Shown here: one piece after another, positions 1 to 5,948 of the stretch
Numbering within the stretch: the stretch's first letter is position 1
Layout of the letters: every line of letters begins with the position of its first letter
Assembly (NCBI GenBank): GCA_022564385.1
Contig: JADFLN010000086.1
Span: forward strand, 1 to 5,948
Direction of reading: 5' to 3'
DNA from: Nitrososphaerota archaeon
GTDB lineage: Archaea > Thermoproteota > Nitrososphaeria > Nitrososphaerales > Nitrosopumilaceae
DNA: 5,948 bases
Made by a program: the position numbers and the translations under genes
Notes under the pieces: generated by a model
The model's database searches: none
The model's input: the letters and a program-made list of their open reading frames with translations, nothing else
What the model was told of the DNA's origin: nothing

Positions 1-1679
1 AAAAGAAGCATAAACAAGAAAAAATAAAAATAGAAAAAGGTCAAAAAAATATTAATTTAAAAACTACAACACAAAAACTTGAAGAAAAGTCAGATAAGAT
101 AATTTCAGAGATACCAAAAGTAGAACCTGTAGAGATACCAAAAGTTTCCAAGGCTGGATTTTTTAAAATAAAATTAAATAAACAGAAAAAACAAACCAAA
201 GAAACTTCAAAGGATGAGACAAAACAAGTGGGTCCAAAAATCAAAAGTGACCCAGTAATTGCTCTAATTGCTGGTACGATATTTGTTTTTATTTTTATAG
301 GACCATTTTATTTTCTTTCAGGTTTTAGTGCTGGTGCAATGATTCTAGGTGGCGCACTGGTAGCTTATCAAATGTGGGATGCAAAGCGTTGGTCAAAATC
401 AGATTTTAGATCTCGAAAACATGCACCAGGTATTTTTTCAGTACTACTTTTAACACTACCATTTGCTTTTGGAGGACTACTTGCATTTGAAGGGTATTCG
501 ATGTGGGAGTCAGCATACAGATCAATGATCTTATGGGGATTCACAATTACATTTTGGAGTGTTATGTTGATGATACCTCTAGCACTGTATAGCAAAAATA
601 AAGAAGATCACATGAAACTTCCTCATAAATTTCCATTAATCAGTGTACTAATTCCTGCATATAATGAAGAAAAAGTAATTGCAAAGACGATAGAAAGTGT
701 CTTGGAAATTGATTATCCAAAAAAAGAAATTATTGTGATTGATGATGGAAGTAAAGATAACACATTGGTAATTGCCAAACAATATAAAAAAAAGGGAATA
801 AAAGTTTTGCATAAGGAAAATGGAGGTAAAGCATCAGCACTTAATTATGGAGCATCCTTTGCAAGAGGAGAATTTTTGGCGATACTTGACGCAGATACAA
901 TTGCAGGAAGAAGTTCATTAAAAGAATCAATCAAAGTTTTTGAAGATGATTCTAATGTAGGCGGAGTGGCAGGTAACATAAAGATAAGAAACAAAGTTAA
1001 TTGGATTACGTGGTGTCAAGCACTTGAATACATCGTGGGATTACAAATTGCCAGAAGAGCATTTGACATGTTTGGTGCGATAACAATTGTCCCTGGTGCA
1101 TTGGGTGTTTTTAAAACATCTGCACTAAAAGAGGCTGGAATGTACGATAAAGCAACACTCGTGGAGGATTTTGATGCTACCGTTAAAGTTCTCAAATCAG
1201 GTCAAACAGTTAGAGGAACTGCAAAATCATTAGCATACACAGAAGCTCCTGAATCAATAATGGGATTTATCCGGCAAAGAAAACGCTGGTACCGTGGCAA
1301 TCTCCAAGTCTTATTTAGACACAAAGATGCATTATTCAATCCTCGTTTTGGCTTTTTACAAAAAATTGCATATCCATACATGATTATCACGATGCTTATT
1401 TTACCGATAACTGGTTTTATCATGCTAGCCTCTGTAATTTTGGCCATAATTGAAGGTGATCTTTTGTTTGTGGGCGGCTCAATGGCATTCTTTATAATCT
1501 TACAATATTTGTTGACTTCATTGGCAGTTAGAATGGATGGGGATGATCCAAAAATTATCTTTTTTGCTATTTTTTCTATTTTTGGATTTAAACAATTACA
1601 AGATGGATTGTTGTTGCAACAATTGTTTGCACAGTTATTTAAAAGAAAAGCAAAATGGACAAGTGTAGAAAGGGTGTGA
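1..1679 (+). CDS. Processive family 2 glycosyltransferase, PgaC/IcaA-like, membrane-bound (5' partial)
   Basis: Predicted to polymerise a surface polysaccharide from nucleotide sugars at the cytoplasmic membrane face and extrude it. GT2 landmarks seen in order: LISVLIPAYNEE (636-671), DDGS (741-752), DAD (888-896), VPGALGVF before the acceptor region (about 1090-1113), the catalytic-base ED in VEDFD (1161-1175), and QRKRW, matching the processive QxxRW signature (1275-1289). About four hydrophobic segments precede the catalytic domain (255-317, 324-377, 429-488, 525-590) and about three follow it (1365-1451, 1464-1532, 1554-1598), so both tail and catalytic domain should be cytoplasmic. The last residues, KAKWTSVERV, resemble the family's usual C-terminus. 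Codons start at position 3; the frame is open to the window edge with no in-frame ATG, so the true start lies upstream. GTG at 228 (483 residues), with GGATGA at 212-217, is the alternative. At 558 or more residues it exceeds bacterial PgaC/IcaA (about 410-440). The polymer made cannot be told from sequence; a cellulose-, chitin- or hyaluronan-synthase-like activity is possible. Confidence 0.9.
   Translation, partial: KKHKQEKIKIEKGQKNINLKTTTQKLEEKSDKIISEIPKVEPVEIPKVSKAGFFKIKLNKQKKQTKETSKDETKQVGPKIKSDPVIALIAGTIFVFIFIGPFYFLSGFSAGAMILGGALVAYQMWDAKRWSKSDFRSRKHAPGIFSVLLLTLPFAFGGLLAFEGYSMWESAYRSMILWGFTITFWSVMLMIPLALYSKNKEDHMKLPHKFPLISVLIPAYNEEKVIAKTIESVLEIDYPKKEIIVIDDGSKDNTLVIAKQYKKKGIKVLHKENGGKASALNYGASFARGEFLAILDADTIAGRSSLKESIKVFEDDSNVGGVAGNIKIRNKVNWITWCQALEYIVGLQIARRAFDMFGAITIVPGALGVFKTSALKEAGMYDKATLVEDFDATVKVLKSGQTVRGTAKSLAYTEAPESIMGFIRQRKRWYRGNLQVLFRHKDALFNPRFGFLQKIAYPYMIITMLILPITGFIMLASVILAIIEGDLLFVGGSMAFFIILQYLLTSLAVRMDGDDPKIIFFAIFSIFGFKQLQDGLLLQQLFAQLFKRKAKWTSVERV
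108..145 (+). repeat. Short direct repeat in the glycosyltransferase N-terminal tail
   Basis: The 14-base sequence gagataccaaaagt occurs at 108-121 and again at 132-145. The 24-base period is in frame and encodes EIPKVEPV followed by EIPKV. It lies in a charged, low-complexity stretch and probably reflects a disordered cytoplasmic linker rather than a regulatory site. Confidence 0.6.
1671..1679 (+). promoter_or_regulatory. Probable ribosome binding site for the deacetylase-like gene
   Basis: The sequence agggtgtga, followed by ttca and then ATG at 1684, partly matches the archaeal Shine-Dalgarno consensus GGAGGTGA. It overlaps the last codons and stop (1677-1679) of the glycosyltransferase gene. 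With only 4 bases between stop and start, translation of the second gene is probably coupled to the first. Confidence 0.5.
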
Positions 1680-1683
1680 TTCA

Positions 1684-4449
1684 ATGAATAACAAAAAATT
1701 AAACTTGTTTTCAAGAAAATTTATCTACTTACTTACAATGTCTGCATTTTTGTCTTTGATTTTGTTGAACTACACATTATCATTTGCAGAAGAAACAGGA
1801 TCTATTGATTTAGAGATAAAATTTGTAAATAATGATCGTATTAGTAATTGGCAAACCGTTCTTAAAATATTTCAAGATGGGGATATCAATCCTTATAGAA
1901 TAATTGAGTTTCCAGAATCAAATCCCTATGTGATAGATTCGTTACCTCTAGATCACAAATACACAGTCAAAATTTATGTAAATGATATGTATGCAGGTGA
2001 GGGATTTTTATCATTAAAAGATGCTACAGCGAAAATGGATGTCGGTATACCACTTCAGGCAGGAATGCAGTTCATAGTATTATACAATGATAATGAAACC
2101 GCAATACAAGATGCGACAGTGTCTATAAAATCTCATGAAGGTAATGAATGGGCTGCCGGAAGTACAAACTCTGCTGGCAAAACATTAAGATTTTGGCTAC
2201 AATCAAACACTGCTACAGAAGATTATTACATAGCTGAAGTTTCGTTAGGAGTTGGTTTAGTCTATGAGTATGGGCCTATAACTTATTCTCCAGGGGTTAT
2301 GGGGGACATTAAAATAATAACACCGTGGGCTAGTAATATTGAAAACCGTGTAACGGTTAAGGTTTACAAAGATGCATCACAAAAAGTAACAAGATCTGAT
2401 GGTGCATTTTACGTAGAACTGCATGATTCTAAAACTAATAAAGTAAAAACGTCTTCTGTTAATATACGTGGAGAAGCTCACTTTTCAAATTTTAAAGTAG
2501 ACCAATATACAATTGTAGTGTTCAAGAAATCGGATGATCCCAATATAGAATCAGAGGTATGGGCTAGCAGAAACATGCCAATCATCGGTGATGAGGGAAC
2601 TATACAAATTTTCAAAACAGGTGTATTTTTTCAGACTTCCACAATAACTTGTAACTGTGTTGCATTTAGATTAGATGATGTTCAGGACTATTATCTTCGT
2701 GATGCTCAATTAGACATTATGGGATTATTCCAGCAAAAGAAAGCAGATCTAACTGTTGGAATAATTGGCAGTGCATTTGGAGAGGATCTAATCCTATTGG
2801 ATTTTCTAAATAGAGGGGTGTCTAACAAATACCCTACACTAGAAATTGCAAGTCATAGTTATACTAATGCACTTCTTACAAGTTTAGATAAAAATGAACA
2901 ACAGATACTTCTTGAAAAAACAAACCAAGTAATTTATGATAAGTTAAATGTCAATCCCAAAGTTCTCATCCCTCCATTGAACCTCTTCAACGATGAAACT
3001 TTGGAACTTTTACCTGAATTGGGCATTACACACATAACTGGACATATTGAAGAGAATCATTCCCCACCGTATCTTGGGGAAGATTTGGATATTTTTTATT
3101 TTCCTGCAAACACACATACTGCCAAATTACAACTAGATGGGGTTACATGGGAAAAAAAGAAACGCTCTGTACTACTTGATGAAATCCGTGATTTTATTGG
3201 CAAGTATGGTTATGCTGAAGTTATGATGCATCAATATGAATTCTCAATTACTGAATTTGGAGCATATACAGGTGAAACAGACAAACAAATGATTGGGGAA
3301 GTTGGAACTCTAATTGATGAGTTAAGAGATTTAGGAATTGAGATTGTAACAATTAGTGAGATTAATGAACATGTGATTAAACCAATTGAACAAACAAGTG
3401 TAAAGAAAGCAGATTCTCAACTAGATGCTAAAAGTTGTGATTGTGTGGCATTTAGATTTTCACCAGTACAAGATTATTGGTTAAATGATGTCCAAATTGG
3501 AATATTAGATACATTTGCACAAAGAGATGCTCCTGTCACAATTGGTATCCTGGGGAATCTTTTTGGTAGTGACATAAAAATTGTCAATTATTTAAAAAAT
3601 AGATTGGCAGAAGATAATTTAATTGAAGTTGCAAGTAATGGATGGAACTATGAAAGTATTACAGAATTGACAGCCGAAGAACAGAACTTTTCAATAAATC
3701 TAAGTATTGATAAAATTTCAAATATTCTAAATATAGAAACAAATGTGTTTATTCCTCCATACGATAACTTTAATGAAGATACTATTACTGCACTTCATAA
3801 AAACAATATAGAGTATATCAGTTCAAACATTAGAAATGATCCTCCACCATATCAACTAACAAACTTGGAATTATATCATTTTCCAAGTGGCACTGCAACA
3901 GGCCAATTTAATGCAATAACAGGAATCATTGAAGTGAATCCTTATGAAGAAACATATGCCGAAGTACAAAAAAATCTCAAGGAACATGGCTTTTCAGTAG
4001 TCACAGTTGATGCATCTGCATTTTCTGTAGTGAACAATGGCAATTATGTAAACCAAATAGATGAAGAAAAGATAAACGAACTTGAATTGCTCATACAAAA
4101 AATTCAAGGAGATGGATTGAAGATTGTTTCAGTAGGAACAATTGACCGTAATTCAGGGGGCATTGAAATACCCGAATGGATTAAAAATAATGCCGGATGG
4201 TGGTCAGGTGGACAAATAGACGACAATACATTTGTTCAAGGAATTCAATATTTGATAGGAAACGATATCATACGATTCCATTCATCAGACACATCTACAT
4301 CTGATTCCTCACCTACAATTCCTTCTTGGATTAAAAATAATGCCGGATGGTGGTCACAAGGAGTTCTCACAGATTCAGATTTCGTTTCTGCCATACAGTG
4401 GTTAATTATTAATGGAATAATCATTATTCCTGGAGAGAGTTCATCTTGA
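1684..4449 (+). CDS. Exported protein with tandem polysaccharide-deacetylase-like domains and IPxWIKNNAGWW repeats
   Basis: A 921-residue exported protein. Residues 1-35 form a signal peptide: basic start, hydrophobic core at about 13-34, likely cleavage after SFA35. Residues 36-320 look like two or three beta-sandwich domains and contain no clear catalytic motif. Residues 323-559 and 585-821 are homologous deacetylase-like (CE4/NodB-type) domains, each opening with CxCVAFR. Domain 1 keeps D331-D332 (FRLDDVQDY), H391 (ASHSYTN), P430-P431 and H516 (MMHQYE), but N395 stands where the second metal-binding His of HxxxH is expected. Domain 2 has S593-P594, N652, Y656 and D776 at the matching places, so it is almost certainly non-catalytic. 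Two repeats of the form IPxWIKNNAGWW end the protein (829-865 and 879-915). The ATG lies 4 bases after the glycosyltransferase stop, and that pairing recalls PgaC with PgaB or IcaA with IcaB. The role is therefore probably extracellular deacetylation or binding of the glycan made by gene 1. Substrate and activity are unproven. Confidence 0.87.
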   Translation: MNNKKLNLFSRKFIYLLTMSAFLSLILLNYTLSFAEETGSIDLEIKFVNNDRISNWQTVLKIFQDGDINPYRIIEFPESNPYVIDSLPLDHKYTVKIYVNDMYAGEGFLSLKDATAKMDVGIPLQAGMQFIVLYNDNETAIQDATVSIKSHEGNEWAAGSTNSAGKTLRFWLQSNTATEDYYIAEVSLGVGLVYEYGPITYSPGVMGDIKIITPWASNIENRVTVKVYKDASQKVTRSDGAFYVELHDSKTNKVKTSSVNIRGEAHFSNFKVDQYTIVVFKKSDDPNIESEVWASRNMPIIGDEGTIQIFKTGVFFQTSTITCNCVAFRLDDVQDYYLRDAQLDIMGLFQQKKADLTVGIIGSAFGEDLILLDFLNRGVSNKYPTLEIASHSYTNALLTSLDKNEQQILLEKTNQVIYDKLNVNPKVLIPPLNLFNDETLELLPELGITHITGHIEENHSPPYLGEDLDIFYFPANTHTAKLQLDGVTWEKKKRSVLLDEIRDFIGKYGYAEVMMHQYEFSITEFGAYTGETDKQMIGEVGTLIDELRDLGIEIVTISEINEHVIKPIEQTSVKKADSQLDAKSCDCVAFRFSPVQDYWLNDVQIGILDTFAQRDAPVTIGILGNLFGSDIKIVNYLKNRLAEDNLIEVASNGWNYESITELTAEEQNFSINLSIDKISNILNIETNVFIPPYDNFNEDTITALHKNNIEYISSNIRNDPPPYQLTNLELYHFPSGTATGQFNAITGIIEVNPYEETYAEVQKNLKEHGFSVVTVDASAFSVVNNGNYVNQIDEEKINELELLIQKIQGDGLKIVSVGTIDRNSGGIEIPEWIKNNAGWWSGGQIDDNTFVQGIQYLIGNDIIRFHSSDTSTSDSSPTIPSWIKNNAGWWSQGVLTDSDFVSAIQWLIINGIIIIPGESSS
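2650..3375 (+). other. Deacetylase-like domain 1 (residues 323 to about 564), active site mostly retained
   Basis: This domain begins at C323-N-C325 and carries DD (2674-2679), His391 (2854-2856), the IPPL motif (2968-2979) and His516 in MMHQYE (3229-3231). In CE4 enzymes the Asp pair supplies the catalytic base and a metal ligand, HxxxH supplies two metal ligands, and a late His assists catalysis. Here the second His of HxxxH is Asn395 (2866-2868), and the Arg usual in the RxPY motif is absent. Activity is possible but doubtful. Confidence 0.7.
3436..4146 (+). other. Deacetylase-like domain 2 (residues 585 to 821), degenerate
   Basis: It aligns with domain 1 at an offset of 262 residues: CDCVAFRFSPVQDYW against CNCVAFRLDDVQDYY, EVASNGWNY against EIASHSYTN, and IPPYDNFNEDT against IPPLNLFNDET. 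The Asp pair is Ser-Pro (3460-3465), the metal His is Asn652 (3637-3639) and the late His is Asp776 (4009-4011). The fold is probably kept while catalysis is lost, which suggests a glycan-binding or structural role. Confidence 0.7.
4168..4428 (+). repeat. Two C-terminal IPxWIKNNAGWW repeats with an identical 30-base core
   Basis: Two 37-residue units, at 4168-4278 and 4318-4428, share the pattern IPxWIKNNAGWWS, then xxFVxxIQxLIxxxII, and are joined by a Ser/Thr-rich linker. The bases at 4177-4206 and 4327-4356, encoding WIKNNAGWWS, are identical over 30 positions at a spacing of 150. I recognise this module as common at the ends of exported thaumarchaeal proteins. Its role is unknown; cell-surface attachment or protein-protein contact is inference. 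Confidence 0.85.
4432..4437 (+). promoter_or_regulatory. Ribosome binding site for the pentapeptide-repeat gene
   Basis: The sequence ggagag, containing the canonical GGAG core, ends 8 bases before the TTG at 4446 and lies inside the last codons of the upstream gene. It is the main support for TTG at 4446 as the start. The previous in-frame stop is at 4410-4412, and 4446 is the first start-like codon after it. Confidence 0.7.
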
Positions 4450-5948
4450 GTATTATCTTAAATTTATTGATCATATCTGCGATATCATTATCTGTTTTTT
4501 CTTATTCTGAGAGCAATGATGCTTTTGCAACTTTTCATTGCTCCCAACCATTTGCGCCCTTTGTAAACCTGAGTACATGCAATTTTAGCGGTCAAAAACT
4601 TTTTCAGATGAATTTAACTTCAGCAGATATGTCTGGAGTTAATTTATCCAACTCTGATCTTCAAAGAATTGATTTTACAAACACTATACTAACAGGAGCT
4701 GATCTCTCTGGATTTAGTTATTATCAAGGACTACTCATAGGGGCTGATCTCTCATGGGCTGACCTCTCAAATGCAAAAATTGAACAAGTGGCAATATTAA
4801 AAACAGACTTTTCTAATGCAATTTTACAAGGAATACATATTTCAAATTTGAGTGCTGAGGGTTCAAACTTTACAAGGGCTGATCTTTCAGGGGCAATTAT
4901 AGTTGGTGCCGGTTTTTCAAACACTGTTCTTACTGAAGCTAATCTCTCTAAAGCTAATTTTGATGGGATTAATCTCTCAAATAGTATACTAAAAGGTGCA
5001 AAAATGAATGAAGTAAGCTTTGTAGATGCTACTCTTTCCGGTGCTGATCTTTCAGGTTCTGATCTTTCTGGAGCTGACTTGTCAAAAGCTCGATTTAGAG
5101 GAAGTAATCTCTCAAACACTATACTAACTGGAGTCATTTTGAATGGCACAGATCTTACAAATACAAATTTGTCAGGTGCTCAACTCTCTGGAGTTGATTT
5201 GACTTGGGCAGTTCCGAAGGGAGTGAATCTGTCTGGAGCTGACCTTTCAGATTCTAATCTTTCATATGTTGATCTCTCAGGTTCTATTCTCCGAGGGGCT
5301 AATCTATCTGGTGCTAATCTTTCTGGAGTTATTCTTAAAGGAGTAGATCTTTCCAATGTTGATCTTAAAGGAGTTAATCTATCTGGAGTTGACCTGTCTG
5401 GAGCAATCTTTGATGGAGTTGATCTATCTAATGCTATCTTGAGGCAAACTAACCTCTCTAATGCATCTCTAAAAGGGGCCAATCTATCTGGAGTAGACCT
5501 TACAGGAGCCATACTATCAGGAATTGACCTTTCTGACGCTGATCTAAGAGAGATTAATCTATCGGGAGTTGATCTTTCTGGAGCACTTCTTACTGGAGTT
5601 GATCTATCTAATGCTGATCTCTCTGGTGTAAATCTATCTGGAGCACTTCTTACTGGAGTTGATCTATCTAATGCTGATCTCTCTGGTGCAAATCTATCTG
5701 GAGTAGACCTTACACAGACTACCCTTACAGGAGTAAATCTTACCAATACTGTACTTGTTAACATTGACCTTACAGGACTAAACCTTGCGGGAGCTAAACT
5801 ATCAGGAGCTGACCTATCTGACGCTGATCTTTCAGATGTTAATCTCTCAGGGGCTGATCTTTCAGGGGCAGACCTTGCAAGGGCTAAACTATCAAGAACT
5901 AATCTATCTGGTGCTGATCTTATAGGTACTAATTTTGCAAGTACAATC
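4446..5948 (+). CDS. Exported pentapeptide-repeat protein (3' partial, TTG start)
   Basis: The frame is open for 501 codons to the right edge, with no stop seen. TTG at 4446 is chosen because GGAG lies just upstream, its last two bases begin the TGA stop of the previous gene, and the first 28 residues form a signal peptide: hydrophobic core LNLLIISAISLSVF, then ...NDAFA, cleavage likely after Ala28. Later starts (TTG 4467, ATG 4608) would truncate or remove it. From residue 40 (4563) to 499 every five residues fit A(D/N)LSG or a variant: 92 units with no register break. Pentapeptide repeats fold into a four-sided right-handed beta-helix with four units per coil, so about 23 coils are predicted. 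Two cysteines (C32, C45) precede or open the helix, and none follow. The position after the deacetylase-like gene suggests a cell-surface rod or scaffold. Cytoplasmic pentapeptide roles such as gyrase protection do not fit an exported protein. Family confident, function unknown. Confidence 0.88.
   Translation, partial: MSIILNLLIISAISLSVFSYSESNDAFATFHCSQPFAPFVNLSTCNFSGQKLFQMNLTSADMSGVNLSNSDLQRIDFTNTILTGADLSGFSYYQGLLIGADLSWADLSNAKIEQVAILKTDFSNAILQGIHISNLSAEGSNFTRADLSGAIIVGAGFSNTVLTEANLSKANFDGINLSNSILKGAKMNEVSFVDATLSGADLSGSDLSGADLSKARFRGSNLSNTILTGVILNGTDLTNTNLSGAQLSGVDLTWAVPKGVNLSGADLSDSNLSYVDLSGSILRGANLSGANLSGVILKGVDLSNVDLKGVNLSGVDLSGAIFDGVDLSNAILRQTNLSNASLKGANLSGVDLTGAILSGIDLSDADLREINLSGVDLSGALLTGVDLSNADLSGVNLSGALLTGVDLSNADLSGANLSGVDLTQTTLTGVNLTNTVLVNIDLTGLNLAGAKLSGADLSDADLSDVNLSGADLSGADLARAKLSRTNLSGADLIGTNFASTI
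4563..5942 (+). repeat. Array of 92 in-frame pentapeptide repeats
   Basis: The coding repeat has a 15-base unit, commonly gctgatctatctgga (ADLSG). The third residue is Leu in most units, otherwise Phe or Met. The first is small (Ala, Val, Ser, Thr) and the second is mostly Asp or Asn. Atypical units such as FSYYQ, LSAEG and AVPKG keep the five-residue register. The array probably continues past the window. Confidence 0.93.
5577..5703 (+). repeat. Near-perfect 60-base tandem duplication within the pentapeptide array
   Basis: Bases 5581-5640 and 5641-5700 are identical except for T at 5629 against C at 5689, which changes a GTA Val codon to a GCA Ala codon. The 60-base periodicity extends slightly on both sides, over 5577-5703. 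Sixty bases equal four pentapeptides, one predicted beta-helix coil. A further exact 24-base match links 5481-5504 with 5691-5714. Confidence 0.95.

Noticed and set aside
41..595. Minus-strand open frames at 41-244 and 368-595.
   Set aside because: Both are antisense to the glycosyltransferase gene and its N-terminal tail, and have no motif or family resemblance. The first is Phe-rich because it reads the Lys codons backwards.
1555..1585. T-rich run that could resemble an archaeal transcription terminator.
   Set aside because: It lies inside the glycosyltransferase gene and encodes the hydrophobic segment IIFFAIFSIFG. The downstream gene begins about 100 bases later and appears coupled.
1202..1714. 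Minus-strand open frame of 170 codons opposite the end of the glycosyltransferase gene.
   Set aside because: It overlaps the conserved QxxRW motif and transmembrane segments of a clear GT2 gene, has no recognisable domain, and is rich in Asn, Cys and Ile as expected for an antisense shadow.
4491..4508. T-rich stretch just after the deacetylase-like gene, considered as a terminator.
   Set aside because: It encodes SVFSYS in the signal peptide of the next gene, which overlaps the stop codon upstream, so termination here would cut the operon.
4724..5764. Long open frames on the minus strand (4724-5149 and 5180-5764) encoding Ser/Pro/Arg/Glu-rich repetitive proteins such as APERSAPDR.
   Set aside because: They are antisense readings of the pentapeptide codons; the 15-base repeat simply lacks stops in that frame. 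The plus-strand frame has a signal peptide, a ribosome binding site and a known fold.
4563..5948. CRISPR-like or satellite array, considered because of the short regular repetition.
   Set aside because: The 15-base units are degenerate, have no spacers, keep an open frame throughout and translate to a clear pentapeptide pattern.

Overview
The window looks like part of a chromosome from an ammonia-oxidising archaeon of the Nitrososphaerota (Thaumarchaeota), most likely a marine Nitrosopumilus-like lineage. The reasons are the strongly AT-rich DNA, the C-terminal IPxWIKNNAGWW repeats (which I know mainly from this group), exported proteins whose signal peptides end in ...FA, and Shine-Dalgarno-led genes packed with almost no spacing. 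This assignment comes from motif recognition, not from a database search. No tRNA, rRNA, CRISPR array, insertion sequence or convincing terminator is visible.

Three genes fill the window, all on the + strand. Gene 1 (from before the left edge to 1679) is a membrane-bound processive family 2 glycosyltransferase of the PgaC/IcaA type. Its reading frame is open to the window edge and adds a lysine-rich cytoplasmic tail ahead of the first plausible internal start, GTG at 228. Gene 2 (1684-4449) starts 4 bases later. It encodes a 921-residue exported protein with N-terminal beta-sandwich-like domains, two tandem polysaccharide-deacetylase-like domains and two IPxWIKNNAGWW repeats. Gene 3 (4446 to beyond the right edge) starts at a TTG that overlaps the stop of gene 2 and follows a GGAG ribosome binding site. 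It encodes a signal peptide followed by at least 92 uninterrupted pentapeptide repeats. Its unusual start and missing stop make it easy to overlook, and long antisense open frames over it (4724-5149 and 5180-5764) are shadows of the repeats.

The spacing implies one translationally coupled operon whose promoter lies left of the window. The pairing of a PgaC-like polymerase with a secreted deacetylase-like protein resembles bacterial pga/ica exopolysaccharide loci. The addition of an exported pentapeptide-repeat rod is not something I recognise. A working model is that gene 1 makes and extrudes a glycan, gene 2 binds or modifies it outside the membrane, and gene 3 is a long rod-like surface protein. 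The main caution is that the second deacetylase domain has lost every recognisable catalytic residue and the first has lost one metal-ligand histidine. Gene 2 may therefore be a glycan-binding protein rather than an enzyme.
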